64,000 nucleotides of DNA from Heyndrickxia oleronia (GTDB lineage: Bacteria; Bacillota; Bacilli; Bacillales; Bacillaceae_C): NCBI RefSeq assembly GCF_017809215.1, contig NZ_CP065424.1, positions 1,768,001 through 1,832,000 on the forward strand, written 5' to 3'. The translations under genes were made by a program, and so were the position numbers. Below, piece by piece: positions 20,192 through 30,193 of this stretch (its first letter is position 1; every line of letters begins with the position of its first letter). The notes beneath the pieces are model-generated. The model was not told the origin of the DNA, made no database searches, and saw only the letters and a program-made list of their open reading frames with translations.

Positions 20192-20255
20192 GTTTAAGGA
20201 TGTGTATGTGTAAAGTTCGTTAATAAGAAATATTGAAATAAATCGAGGTGCAGTT

Positions 20256-20675
20256 ATGAAGATTTCAACAAAGGGCCGTTATGGTTTAACGATTATGATT
20301 GAATTAGGAAAAAGATTTGGCGAAGGTCCAACCTCTTTAAAAACCATCGCCCAAATGCATGATTTGTCAGAGCATTATCTGGAGCAATTAATTGCTCCGT
20401 TAAGAAATGCCGGGTTAGTTAAAAGTATTCGTGGGGCATATGGTGGATACATTTTAGCCGATGATCCATCTAAAATAACGGCTGGTGATATTATTAGAGT
20501 GTTAGAGGGGCCAATCAGTCCGGTTGAAGGAATTGAGGATGAAGAACCGGTTAAGAGATCCCTTTGGATAAAAATCCGTGATGCTGTTAAGGATGTTTTA
20601 GATAATACAACTATTCAAGACCTAGTCAATTATAAAGACGAAGGCGAAACTGATTCATATATGTTCTACATTTAA
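20256..20675 (+). CDS. cymR: Rrf2-family cysteine-metabolism regulator CymR
   Basis: CymR is the master repressor of sulfur/cysteine metabolism, working with CysK. The 139-residue protein has the Rrf2 winged helix (STKGRYGLTIMIELG, SLKTIAQMHDLSEHYLEQLI, GAYGGYILA). It lacks the three-cysteine cluster of Fe-S-binding IscR, as expected of CymR. It is adjacent to the cysteine desulfurase/mnmA genes and starts at ATG 20256 after TCGAGGTG. Confidence 0.93.
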   Translation: MKISTKGRYGLTIMIELGKRFGEGPTSLKTIAQMHDLSEHYLEQLIAPLRNAGLVKSIRGAYGGYILADDPSKITAGDIIRVLEGPISPVEGIEDEEPVKRSLWIKIRDAVKDVLDNTTIQDLVNYKDEGETDSYMFYI

Positions 20676-20679
20676 ATAA

Positions 20680-20865
20680 GGCTGTTTTTTTGTATAGTTT
20701 AATGCTTTTAAAAGGTTTTACTGCCGTTTTTACTCTAATAAAGGATTCGGGTATAAGGCTGTATATAGCTCTTTTCGCAGAAGAATGATGGGTGAAGACG
20801 GACATTAACCTATTTTTTACAAGTAAAAGCTTGCTTCAATAACAATAATAGTTGAGAAAAGAGCC
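20680..20865 (-). repeat. Intergenic MITE-like repeat, copy G
   Basis: This is a near-complete copy in minus orientation. The left end GGCTGTTTTTTTGTATAG begins 4 bases after the cymR stop, and the right end GTTGAGAAAAGAGCC lies 19 bases before the next ribosome binding site. The interior ATAGCTCTTTTCGCAGAAG...ATGATGGG matches the reverse complement of copy A. Both flanks read TAA, a possible 3-bp target duplication. Confidence 0.7.
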
Positions 20866-20899
20866 TAAAAAAGATTGTTTAATTAGAGGTGGAAATGAA

Positions 20900-22048
20900 A
20901 TGGAAAAAATTTACCTTGATCATGCGGCGACTTCACCCGTACATCCGAAAGTGATTGATAAAATGATCAATGTATTAAATCAGTCCTTCGGAAATCCTTC
21001 TAGTATTCATTCATATGGACGGGAAGCAAGGGCGTTATTAGATGAATCAAGAACTTTGATAGCACAAAGTATTCACGCACAATTTAATGAAATTGTTTTT
21101 ACGAGTGGTGGTACAGAAGCCGATAATTATGCAATCATCGGTGTAGCGGAAGCAATGAAGGAAAAAGGTAAACATATTATTACAACAAAAATTGAACATC
21201 ATGCTGTTTTGCATACTTGTGAATATTTAGAGAAGCAAGGTTTTGAAATAACATATCTTGAAGTGAATGAAAAAGGACAAGTTGCAGTTGAAGAGGTAAA
21301 AGCAGCACTTCGAGATGATACTATTCTTGTGACGATTATGTATGGAAACAATGAAGTAGGAACCATACAGCCAATAAAAGAGATCGGAGAGCTTTTAAAA
21401 GATCATCAAGCTTATTTTCATACTGATGCGGTACAAGCCTATGGTGTATTAAAGATTAATGTAGAAGATCTAAATGTTGACTTACTTTCAGTATCTGCAC
21501 ATAAAATTAACGGGCCAAAAGGCATTGGTTTTATATATATTAAAACTGGTACTAAATTAGTATCAAGATTACATGGTGGAGAACAAGAATTAAAAAGACG
21601 TGCCGGCACTGAAAATATCACTTCCATTGTCGGTTTTGCGGAGGCAGTAAAAATTGCACAAGAAATGATGAATGAGAAGCAAAAATTATTTCTTCAATTT
21701 AAGCAAAAGTTCGTAGAAATTTTAGAAAAACAACAAATTGATTACCAGATAAATGGGTTTGTAGAAACAAATTCATTGCCACATTTGCTAAATATCAGTT
21801 TCCCTGGAACAGATGTAGAAGCAATGTTAGTAAATTTAGATTTAGCAGGGATTGCGGCTTCTAGTGGTTCAGCATGTACTGCAGGTTCAATTGAGCCTTC
21901 ACATGTATTAGTAGCCATGTTCGGAAAAAACTCCGAGCGTTTAAGAAATTCCATTCGTTTTAGTTTTGGACTAGGTAATACACTAGATGAAATAGAAAAA
22001 GCTGCAAATGAAGTGGGAGCAATCGTGCGAAGAGTAAGTAGAAAGTAG
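20900..22048 (+). CDS. yrvO: Cysteine desulfurase (IscS/NifS family, partner of MnmA)
   Basis: This PLP enzyme removes sulfur from cysteine as a persulfide. The 382-residue protein has the N-terminal MEKIYLDHAATSPVHP, PLP-lysine motif SVSAHKINGPKGIGF and the active-site cysteine loop SSGSACTAGSIEPSHV. It sits 9 bases before mnmA. In Bacillus this paralogue feeds sulfur to MnmA for tRNA 2-thiouridine rather than to general Fe-S assembly. ATG 20900 after AGAGGTGG is chosen over the ATG at 20852, which lies in the preceding repeat. Confidence 0.93.
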   Translation: MEKIYLDHAATSPVHPKVIDKMINVLNQSFGNPSSIHSYGREARALLDESRTLIAQSIHAQFNEIVFTSGGTEADNYAIIGVAEAMKEKGKHIITTKIEHHAVLHTCEYLEKQGFEITYLEVNEKGQVAVEEVKAALRDDTILVTIMYGNNEVGTIQPIKEIGELLKDHQAYFHTDAVQAYGVLKINVEDLNVDLLSVSAHKINGPKGIGFIYIKTGTKLVSRLHGGEQELKRRAGTENITSIVGFAEAVKIAQEMMNEKQKLFLQFKQKFVEILEKQQIDYQINGFVETNSLPHLLNISFPGTDVEAMLVNLDLAGIAASSGSACTAGSIEPSHVLVAMFGKNSERLRNSIRFSFGLGNTLDEIEKAANEVGAIVRRVSRK

Positions 22049-23173
<1,125 letters not shown>

Positions 23174-23185
23174 TAGTATTGAGGA

Positions 23186-23222
23186 GTACCTCATCCATAC
23201 TTAGGGATGAGGTATTTCTTTG
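23186..23222 (+). terminator. Terminator of yrvO-mnmA
   Basis: GTACCTCATCC/GGGATGAGGTA hairpin followed by TTTCTTT. Confidence 0.8.
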
Positions 23223-23349
23223 TGAAAAATAAGAAGAAATTTTAATCCTGTTTTCAAGAGCATTTGTTTAGCTCTACCCTCTTATCCCTTTCTCTTTCAT
23301 GAGGTTATTTCACCATTGGGGTTTGACTAAGGAGTTTACTCTTACTTAT

Positions 23350-23485
23350 GGTTCTTTTCCCAAACATTGTTGCAATTTTAAGTAAAGTTTTAACGAAAAT
23401 CAATCACTATAAGAACCGCTTGAATCCTATAGAATGCCGTGTTGGGCTTTCTTTTAGAAGAGCAACAAACTATTCGAAAACAGCC
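23350..23485 (+). repeat. Intergenic MITE-like repeat, copy B
   Basis: The copy begins GGTTCTTTTCCC and then AAACATTGTTGCAATTTTAA and AGTAAAGTTTTAAC, and ends AGCAACAAACTATTCGAAAA-CAGCC. The two ends are inverted versions of each other, and the middle is shorter than in copies A and G. The other parts of the 23223-23552 gap hold only the yrrB promoter, an extended -10 TGATATAAT with TATAAT at 23516-23521. Confidence 0.7.
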
Positions 23486-23552
23486 TTTCTTATGAAAAAA
23501 GCTAAATGACTATGATATAATTTCAACTAGTATAAAACTGATTCGGGGTGTA

Positions 23553-24227
23553 ATGATTTTGGATAAAAATAAAAAAGGAATTGAATGTTTACAACAAGGA
23601 AAATTTGAGGAAGCAATCAAATATTTTAATGAAGCAATTGAAGAAAATCCCAATGATCCTGTGGCATATATCAATTTTGGAAATGTATTAATTGCTGTTA
23701 ATGAAAGAGAAAAAGCAATTAGATTTTTTGAAAAAGCAATTGAACTAGATGATCGTGCTTCAGCTGCTTACTACTGTTTAGGAAATGTATTGTATGAATT
23801 AGAAAATTATGAAGAGGCAGTTAAACAATTTGAAAAAGCTGAAAAGAATGGTCTACATAATAACGATATTTATTTCATGATTGGTATGTGTTTTGTACAG
23901 TTAGGCAGTCCTAAATTGGCGATTCCATACCTACAGAGAAGTGTTGAATTGAATGATGAGGATATTGATGCAAGATTTCAATATGCACTAGCTTTGGCAC
24001 AATCAGAAGTGTATGAAATGGCTGTAAAACAATTTGAAATAATTATTAATAAAGATCCTAATCATGCTGATGCTTATTATAATTTAGGTGTAGCCTATTT
24101 AGGCTTTTACGAAAGTCCAGAAAAGGCAGAAACCTTTTTTAATAAAGCATTAGAAATTCAATCAGACCATGTACTAGCAGGATATGGTTTGAAAATGATT
24201 GAAAAAATGAGGGAAGCAAACAAATAA
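23553..24227 (+). CDS. yrrB: Tetratricopeptide-repeat protein (YrrB-like)
   Basis: This 224-residue protein is made almost entirely of TPR units of 34 residues, about six of them. Repeated cores are GKFEEAIKYFNEAIEENP, REKAIRFFEKAIELDD, YEEAVKQFEKAEKNG, PKLAIPYLQRSVELND, YEMAVKQFEIIINKDP and PEKAETFFNKALEI. TPR superhelices bind partner proteins. The partner is unknown. It has no signal peptide. The order mnmA-yrrB-recD2 matches B. subtilis. Confidence 0.9.
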   Translation: MILDKNKKGIECLQQGKFEEAIKYFNEAIEENPNDPVAYINFGNVLIAVNEREKAIRFFEKAIELDDRASAAYYCLGNVLYELENYEEAVKQFEKAEKNGLHNNDIYFMIGMCFVQLGSPKLAIPYLQRSVELNDEDIDARFQYALALAQSEVYEMAVKQFEIIINKDPNHADAYYNLGVAYLGFYESPEKAETFFNKALEIQSDHVLAGYGLKMIEKMREANK

Positions 24228-24252
24228 TATCCCGCTAAAAAAAGGGGGGCTC

Positions 24253-26652
24253 ATGTTGGAACAGCAAAACTCACTTGATTTATTTGCAAACGATGAAAAA
24301 TATATAAGGGGACGTCATCTCGTTACCATTTTTCATAATGAACAAAATTTATACTCTGTCATAAGGATTAGGGTGGACGAAACGAATCTTGAATATAACG
24401 AAAAAGAAGCGGTAATTACAGGTCATTTTCCAAAAATACATGAGCAGGAAACGTATATTTTTTATGGAGATATGCAAGAGCATCCAAAGTTTGGACCTCA
24501 ATTTCAAGCTAAACATTTTAAAAAAGAAATACCGCAAACGAAACAAGGTATTATTGCTTATTTATCAAGTGAAATATTTAGTGGGATAGGTAAAAAAACA
24601 GCGGAACGGATTGTTGAGGAGCTTGGTGAAAATGCGATCAGTAAAATCCTTGATCAGCCAACCATACTAGATAATATCCCTAAACTACCATCTGAAAAAG
24701 CTAAAAGCTTATATGATAAATTAATTGAACATCAAGGCCTGGAACGTGTGATGATTGGTCTAAATCAATTTGGTTTTGGGCCACAAATATCAATGAAAAT
24801 TTATCAAGTTTATAAAGAACAGTCATTAGAAATGATCCAAAAAAATCCCTTTCAGTTAGTTGAAGATATTGAAGGAATTGGTTTTGGCCGCGCGGATGAA
24901 ATTGGTAAACAATTAGGGTTGGTAGGCAATCATCCTGATCGGATTAAAGCAGCATGTATGTATACATTGGAGCAAGAATGTCTTCAAAATGGTCATGTAT
25001 ACATGGATTCAGAGGATTTACTTCCTAAAGTTAAGAAATTATTGGAAGAGTCTCAACCTTTTACAATCGAATATACTGATATTTCGGCTGAAATTATTAA
25101 ACTAGCTGAAGAGGAAAAATTAATTGGAGAAAACCAAAAATTATACATCCCATCCCTCTATTTTTCAGAAAAAGGCATTGTAACAAATGTGCAACGTATA
25201 CTTCAACAAGAGGAGTATCAAGATCAATTTCCAGAATCCGAATTTTTACTGGCATTAGGGGAACTTGAGGAAAGGATTGGAGTACAATATGCGCCATCTC
25301 AAAAAGAAGCAATCCAAAAAGCATTAATGTCTCCAATGATGATATTAACTGGGGGTCCTGGAACTGGAAAAACAACTGTCATAAAAGGGATTGTTGAACT
25401 TTATGCAGAACTAAATGGGTGCTCTCTCGATCCTAAAAAGTATAATAAGGAAAACCCCTTTCCGATCGTATTGACTGCACCTACTGGAAGAGCGGCAAAA
25501 AGAATGGCGGAATCAACTGGTTTGCCGGCTATGACGATTCATCGTTTATTAGGGATGACGGGACAAGAGGATTTAGATACAGATGACGAGAAAAAGGTTG
25601 ATGGTAAGCTTGTAATTGTAGATGAAATGTCTATGGTTGATACTTGGTTAGCACATCAATTGCTAAAGGCTTTACCTGATCATATACAGGTTATATTTGT
25701 AGGGGACGAAGACCAGCTTCCTTCTGTTGGACCAGGACAAGTATTAAAAGATTTATTAAGGTCTAAGGTCATCCCTACTGTACAATTGACAGATATCTAT
25801 CGCCAAGAAAATGGCTCATCTATCATTGAACTCGCTCATGAAATCAAGAATGGTCATATCCCAGAGGATGTGACAAAGCAACAAAAGGATCGATCATTTA
25901 TACGTTGTACCTCAGGACAAATCCCTGAAGTGATCGAGAAAGTCGTATCAAGTGCAAAAAGAAAAGGTTATACTCAAAAAGATGTACAAGTTCTTGCGCC
26001 AATGTATCGAGGACCTGCAGGGATCGATCGGTTAAATGTGTTGTTACAAGAAATTTTTAATCCTAATGATACAGGAAATCGGAAGGAAATTAGTTTTGGT
26101 GAGAGTAAATATCGAATTGGAGACAAAGTATTACAACTTGTCAATCAACCGGAGAAACATGTCTTTAATGGTGATATAGGTGAAATCATATCAATTTTCT
26201 ATGCAAAGGAAAATACGGAAAAGCAAGACCTGATCCTAGTATCGTTTGATGGAATTGAGGTCACTTATTCCCGCCAGGATTTTAATCAATTTACCCATGC
26301 ATACTGTTGCTCTATTCACAAATCACAAGGAAGTGAATTTCCGATCGTTATCCTTCCTGTTGTAAAAAGTTATTATCGAATGCTTAGAAGAAAGTTATTG
26401 TATACTGCAATAACAAGAAGTAAGCAATCCTTAATTATTTGTGGCGAAGAAGAAGCATTCCGGATTGGAATCGAAAGAGAAGATGATCAACTAAGGAAGA
26501 CAAGTCTATATGATAAATTATGTATTCTAGAAAAAATAAACCCGCAAGAAGAAAATAAAGGTGAAATATTTATTTTTAATGAGGAAAATATGTTCAAAGT
26601 TGATCCAATGATTGGAATGGAAAATATTACACCGTATGATTTTTTAAGTTAA
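24253..26652 (+). CDS. recD2: ATP-dependent DNA helicase RecD2
   Basis: This SF1B 5'-3' helicase is of the RecBC-independent type. The 799-residue protein has the long N-terminal region that distinguishes RecD2 from RecD, with helix-hairpin-helix-like segments (FSGIGKKTAERIVEELG, DIEGIGFGRADEIGKQLG). These are followed by Walker A GGPGTGKTT, motif II VDEMSMVD, GDEDQLPSVGPGQVL, and motif VI YTAITRSKQSLII. ATG 24253 follows AAAGGGGGG. In B. subtilis YrrC affects mismatch repair and fork progression. Confidence 0.95.
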   Translation: MLEQQNSLDLFANDEKYIRGRHLVTIFHNEQNLYSVIRIRVDETNLEYNEKEAVITGHFPKIHEQETYIFYGDMQEHPKFGPQFQAKHFKKEIPQTKQGIIAYLSSEIFSGIGKKTAERIVEELGENAISKILDQPTILDNIPKLPSEKAKSLYDKLIEHQGLERVMIGLNQFGFGPQISMKIYQVYKEQSLEMIQKNPFQLVEDIEGIGFGRADEIGKQLGLVGNHPDRIKAACMYTLEQECLQNGHVYMDSEDLLPKVKKLLEESQPFTIEYTDISAEIIKLAEEEKLIGENQKLYIPSLYFSEKGIVTNVQRILQQEEYQDQFPESEFLLALGELEERIGVQYAPSQKEAIQKALMSPMMILTGGPGTGKTTVIKGIVELYAELNGCSLDPKKYNKENPFPIVLTAPTGRAAKRMAESTGLPAMTIHRLLGMTGQEDLDTDDEKKVDGKLVIVDEMSMVDTWLAHQLLKALPDHIQVIFVGDEDQLPSVGPGQVLKDLLRSKVIPTVQLTDIYRQENGSSIIELAHEIKNGHIPEDVTKQQKDRSFIRCTSGQIPEVIEKVVSSAKRKGYTQKDVQVLAPMYRGPAGIDRLNVLLQEIFNPNDTGNRKEISFGESKYRIGDKVLQLVNQPEKHVFNGDIGEIISIFYAKENTEKQDLILVSFDGIEVTYSRQDFNQFTHAYCCSIHKSQGSEFPIVILPVVKSYYRMLRRKLLYTAITRSKQSLIICGEEEAFRIGIEREDDQLRKTSLYDKLCILEKINPQEENKGEIFIFNEENMFKVDPMIGMENITPYDFLS

Positions 26653-26772
26653 TTAAGGATTTAATCTATGAACGAATAATGTGTTTGCGGTATAATATAT
26701 TTTGGTATACGAACGGTATTCAAAAGATATACAGATAATTATTACCTTATTATTTGAAAGTGAGTGTTCGAA

Positions 26773-27492
26773 ATGGGTCGTAAGTGGAACAATATTAAAG
26801 AAAAAAAAGCATCGAAAGATAAAAATACTAGTCGAATCTATGCAAAATTTGGTCGTGAGATTTATGTTGCTGCGAAACAAGGAGAACCTGATCCTGAATC
26901 AAATCAAGCATTAAAATTCGTATTAGAACGTGCAAAAACATATAATGTACCAAAGCATATTATTGATCGTGCAATTGAGAAAGCCAAAGGCGGATCAGAT
27001 GAAAACTATGATGAGCTTAGATATGAAGGTTTTGGACCAAACGGATCAATGCTAATTGTAGATGCCTTAACCAATAATGTGAATCGTACAGCAGCTGATG
27101 TACGTGCAGCTTTTGGAAAGAATGGTGGAAATATGGGTGTGACAGGCTCTGTTGCTTATATGTTTGATCATACAGCAGTTATTGGAGTAGAGGGAAAAAC
27201 TGCCGATGAAGTATTAGAGCTATTGATGGAAGCAGATGTGGATGCTCGTGATATTCTTGAAGAAGAGGATTCCATTATTGTTTATGCTGAGCCAGATCAA
27301 TTCCATGCTGTTCAAGAGGCATTTAAAAATGCAGGGATTACTGAATTTACAGTAGCAGAGCTTACTATGCTTGCTCAAAATGAAATTTCACTTCCTGAGG
27401 ATGGACAAGTGCAATTTGAAAAACTAATTGATGCATTAGAAGATTTGGAAGATGTTCAGCAAGTTTACCACAATGTGGATCTTGGTGAATAA
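26773..27492 (+). CDS. yeeI: YebC/PmpR/TACO1-family protein (YeeI type)
   Basis: This 239-residue YebC-family protein belongs to a group variously described as transcription regulators and as factors that relieve ribosome stalling. The N-terminus [16 protein letters not shown] followed by [19 protein letters not shown] matches the YeeI/YeeN subgroup rather than the YrbC subgroup (which starts MAGHSKW). In B. subtilis yeeI lies elsewhere. ATG 26773 is preferred to the GTG at 26764. The promoter -10 TATAAT is at 26691-26696. Confidence 0.9.
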   Translation: MGRKWNNIKEKKASKDKNTSRIYAKFGREIYVAAKQGEPDPESNQALKFVLERAKTYNVPKHIIDRAIEKAKGGSDENYDELRYEGFGPNGSMLIVDALTNNVNRTAADVRAAFGKNGGNMGVTGSVAYMFDHTAVIGVEGKTADEVLELLMEADVDARDILEEEDSIIVYAEPDQFHAVQEAFKNAGITEFTVAELTMLAQNEISLPEDGQVQFEKLIDALEDLEDVQQVYHNVDLGE

Positions 27493-27502
27493 TCATTCAA
27501 TC

Positions 27503-27530
27503 AAAGGGGGCAATTTTGCCTCTTTTTTTT
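27503..27530 (+). terminator. Terminator of the YebC-family gene
   Basis: AAAGGGGGCAA/TTGCCTCTTTT hairpin with an eight-T run. Repeat copy D starts directly after it. Confidence 0.85.
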
Positions 27531-27531
27531 A

Positions 27532-27686
27532 TGCCGTTTTCATAAATTTGCGGTATTTAAAGGTTATAGCAATTCTTATAAAGTTTGTCACTCTTGTCCT
27601 TAGTGAAATGAATGGGTGCGACAGGTTTTAACCGATATTTATTCGTACACACTTACCTAAATTGCAACAATGTTTGAGAAGGAACT
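27532..27686 (-). repeat. Intergenic MITE-like repeat, copy D
   Basis: This is a minus-oriented copy. On the plus strand it starts GCCGTTTTCATAAATTTGCG and ends GCAACAATGTTTGAGAAGGAACT, the reverse complement of the family's first end. AATTCTTATAAAGTTTGTC matches the AACTTTATAAATATCG block of copy A read in reverse. No ORF is present. Confidence 0.65.
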
Positions 27687-27803
27687 AAGGAACTTTTGTT
27701 AATTTAAGCTAGAGTAAGTTTAATTAATATTGGTAAACGTTACACCTTATGTTTTTGAAAATAAAACAGACAATATAAATGTTCGAAAAAGGTGGGATGC
27801 TTT

Positions 27804-28322
27804 TTGAGAACATTGAGTCTTTTAAAAGGAATGCCTGTTTATCTTTCCAATGGGGAATTGTTTGGCGAGGTATGCGATATAGGGATATCGGCAGAGGGAA
27901 AAGTCACGTGTCTTTTATGTAAAAAGGATAGTTTTTTTGGCAAAAATTGTAGAATAGCGATAAGTCATGTTCAAAGCTTTGGTCAACATGGAATTGTTCT
28001 TCATGAGGATACACAGATTGAAAAATATAAGGATCGAGATAATGAGTATACTTTATACCATTCGAATCCCCTTATGAAAAAATTAGCTCTTTCAACAAGT
28101 GGGGATCAGTTAGGATTGCTCGAGGACGTATATTTTTCCGAAGAATTGGGAAAAATTATCGGATACGAACTAACTGATGGCTTCTTTACAGATATGTTGG
28201 AAGGGAAAAAAGTAATTCAAGTAAATGGTCCTCCAAAGATAGGGAAGGATGCCATCATCGTGTCAGTAAAACAATTGCGAGGTGGCTTATCCTATGATGA
28301 AATGTCCAAATTGCCAAAGTAA
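27804..28322 (+). CDS. yrrD: PRC-barrel domain protein YrrD
   Basis: This 172-residue protein has two PRC-barrel-like halves. The first is LSLLKGMPVYLSNGELFGEV and the second LALSTSGDQLGLLEDVYFSE, followed by IIGYELTDGFFTDMLEG. PRC barrels mediate protein or RNA contacts. The exact role of YrrD is not known to me. The TTG at 27804 lies 8 bases after AAAGGTGG. The GTG at 27792 lies inside that ribosome binding site. It follows recD2 as in B. subtilis, with the YebC gene and a repeat in between. Confidence 0.82.
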   Translation: MRTLSLLKGMPVYLSNGELFGEVCDIGISAEGKVTCLLCKKDSFFGKNCRIAISHVQSFGQHGIVLHEDTQIEKYKDRDNEYTLYHSNPLMKKLALSTSGDQLGLLEDVYFSEELGKIIGYELTDGFFTDMLEGKKVIQVNGPPKIGKDAIIVSVKQLRGGLSYDEMSKLPK

Positions 28323-28482
28323 GGATCTTGGTAAAATCGGTATTAATCAATATTATTGCTGGAATTGCTTTATAGAGCTTTCCATTTCACAAGAAACGAT
28401 CTATACCCATCAAGTAGAGGAAGATGGTACCTTAAGCTCGTTAGACGATTTATTTGATGAGGAATCTCGTCGCTTAAGTTAA
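28294..28482 (+). CDS. Small zinc-ribbon protein overlapping yrrD
   Basis: The 62-residue protein has an N-terminal MMKCPNCQSKDLG and YYCWNCFIE, two CxxC pairs that form a typical zinc ribbon, followed by an acidic tail. ATG 28294 is 8 bases after GAGGTGG and lies inside the last 29 bases of yrrD in another reading frame, implying translational coupling. The function is unknown. The compact four-cysteine ribbon would suit nucleic-acid or protein binding. Confidence 0.75.
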   Translation: MMKCPNCQSKDLGKIGINQYYCWNCFIELSISQETIYTHQVEEDGTLSSLDDLFDEESRRLS

Positions 28483-28504
28483 AATTTGGAAGGGGTGCAT
28501 TGTT

Positions 28505-28639
28505 TTGAATAAAACAGTCGTCTCCTTGCTAGGTTTTGGAGCAGGGATAGCAGCAACTGCAATCTCACAAAGACAAGGATATTTCGATAATAAACAAATG
28601 AAAAAAATGACGAAACGTTTAAGAAAAGCATTTAAATAA
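28505..28639 (+). CDS. yrzQ: Small YrzQ-like protein (DUF3918 type)
   Basis: This is a 44-residue ORF starting TTG 28505 after GGAAGGGGTG. The N-terminal half VVSLLGFGAGIAATAISQ is a hydrophobic glycine/alanine helix, and the rest is strongly basic (MKKMTKRLRKAFK). This is the pattern of the YrzQ/DUF3918 family that sits beside yrrD in Bacillus. It may be a membrane-associated peptide. Its role is unknown. Confidence 0.75.
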   Translation: MNKTVVSLLGFGAGIAATAISQRQGYFDNKQMKKMTKRLRKAFK

Positions 28640-28647
28640 AATGAACC

Positions 28648-28678
28648 AGGGCTGTCTATTTTATAGGCAGTCCTTTTG
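28648..28678 (+). terminator. Terminator after yrrD-yrzQ
   Basis: AGGGCTGTCTA/TAGGCAGTCCT hairpin followed by TTTTG. Confidence 0.75.
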
Positions 28679-28732
28679 TATTAAGGATAAAATATTCCAT
28701 TTCACGAATACTAGTATCGGGAGGGATAAACA

Positions 28733-29809
28733 TTGCGAAAACCTCGCTGGTATTTGTTATTTTACTTAGCATATATTTTATTAGTTTTAATCATTTTATA
28801 CGTCTTCCTATTACTCAAACCATTTTGGATGCCGCTTGGAAAGGTTATTTTATCTGCATTTTTACCAATTTTTATTGCTGCTTTCTTTACTTATCTTCTA
28901 CATCCTCTTGTTGAAAAATTGCATAGAACTGGTCTACATAGAGGGATTGCTATCATTATAATTTATGTAATTTTCTTTGGGGGAATAGGCTATAGTATCT
29001 ATTTAGGCATTCCAATTTTAATTGAGCAAATTAAGGATTTATCTGACCATATTCCTGAATTTGCTAATCATTATCGCAATTGGGTAGAAAATTTACATGA
29101 TTCTACTTCACGCTGGCCGGACGGAATGAAAGAACAAATAGAAGGAAGAATTGACAAATTTGAAATTTGGCTAAGCGGATTTTTATCTAATGCGATCAAT
29201 TCATTAATGAAGCTTATTAATTTTATTTTTGTTTTAGCGATTATCCCTTTTCTTTCTTTCTATTTATTAAAAGATATTGATAGTGTAAAAAGAACGACAT
29301 GGTATTTCACTCCGAAAAAATGGCGTAAAGTTGGTACAAAATTTTTAAAAGATGTTGATGAATCGATAGGTGGTTATATACGAGGTCAGCTTCTAGTCTG
29401 TTTACTAGTTGGAATAATTTCTACAATTGCATTCTGGATAATGGGAATCAAATATCCAATCTTATTAGGTATAATTGTTGGAATTACAGATATTATTCCT
29501 TATTTTGGACCGATTATAGGAGCTGTTCCTGCAGGCATTATAGCTGCAACAATTTCTGTAAAATATTTAGTATATGTATTAATTATTATTGCGGTTCTTC
29601 AGTTTATTGAAGGCAATATATTATCACCGCTAATAGTTGGAAAATCATTACATATGCATCCGTTATTCATTATATTAGCATTAACTATGGGTGGAGAAAT
29701 AGGTGGAGTCATTGGTTTAATTCTGGCAGTACCTGTTTTAGCAATTTTTAAGGTAGCAATTATTCATGTGAGGAACTATTTTATTGCTAATATTCATTCA
29801 CAAGATTGA
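28733..29809 (+). CDS. yrrI: AI-2E (UPF0118) family permease YrrI
   Basis: This 358-residue membrane protein has about eight hydrophobic helices and the AI-2E family layout: two N-terminal helix pairs, a cytoplasmic/extracellular segment around residues 100-150, then GGYIRGQLLVCLLVGIIST and GITDIIPYFGPIIGAVPAGI. The latter PYxGPxxG is the family hallmark. The family includes exporters of autoinducer-2 and Na+/H+ antiporters, so the substrate is open. The TTG start follows GGGAGGG. It lies immediately upstream of the alaS T-box as in B. subtilis. Confidence 0.88.
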   Translation: MRKPRWYLLFYLAYILLVLIILYVFLLLKPFWMPLGKVILSAFLPIFIAAFFTYLLHPLVEKLHRTGLHRGIAIIIIYVIFFGGIGYSIYLGIPILIEQIKDLSDHIPEFANHYRNWVENLHDSTSRWPDGMKEQIEGRIDKFEIWLSGFLSNAINSLMKLINFIFVLAIIPFLSFYLLKDIDSVKRTTWYFTPKKWRKVGTKFLKDVDESIGGYIRGQLLVCLLVGIISTIAFWIMGIKYPILLGIIVGITDIIPYFGPIIGAVPAGIIAATISVKYLVYVLIIIAVLQFIEGNILSPLIVGKSLHMHPLFIILALTMGGEIGGVIGLILAVPVLAIFKVAIIHVRNYFIANIHSQD

Positions 29810-29944
29810 CAAAGGGTGCTTTCATTTTTTATAATTCGAATATGTAAATGTTTATCATTTATTTTTGTGCCGATTGGTTGTCAAAAATAAGTGGAAATAA
29901 TCCAAATATAACTGAAAATGTTGAAGGATCAAGTATGTTATAGT

Positions 29945-30163
29945 CCATCTTAAATGTGTATGAATGTGCACAGAAAGAGAGGAATTTCCCTGGCTGAAAG
30001 AAATTCTAAGATGAAGGATAACAGAAGGCTAATCTGGAGTGCAGAAAAAAACTGCCGTTTTGCCGCGTTATAGGCACCCAAGAGAAAGGCATTAATTTGT
30101 CTTTAATCAGGGTGGTACCGCGAATAAGTCTTTCGTCCCTGTCCAGGGATGGAGGCTTTTTTT
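29945..30163 (+). promoter_or_regulatory. T-box riboswitch leader of alaS
   Basis: The leader carries the AGAGAGGAA block (29976), candidate specifier GCT (30028-30030, Ala) about 52 bases downstream of it, T-box AGGGTGGTACCGCG (30109-30122) with bulge UGGU suited to an A73 tRNA, and a terminator GTCCCTG/CAGGGATGG followed by a T-run up to 30163. I could not place its promoter convincingly in 29810-29944. Confidence 0.9.
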
Positions 30164-30193
30164 ATTTCTCAATTTTAAATGGAGGTAATATGT

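Noticed and set aside
20141..20197. 18-codon hydrophobic ORF before cymR as a gene
   Set aside because: The ribosome binding site is weak and the frame coincides with a terminator hairpin. It was kept only as an observation.
29920..29944. Promoter of the alaS leader (TTGAAG with TATAGT)
   Set aside because: The spacer would be only 12 bases, too short for a sigma-A promoter.
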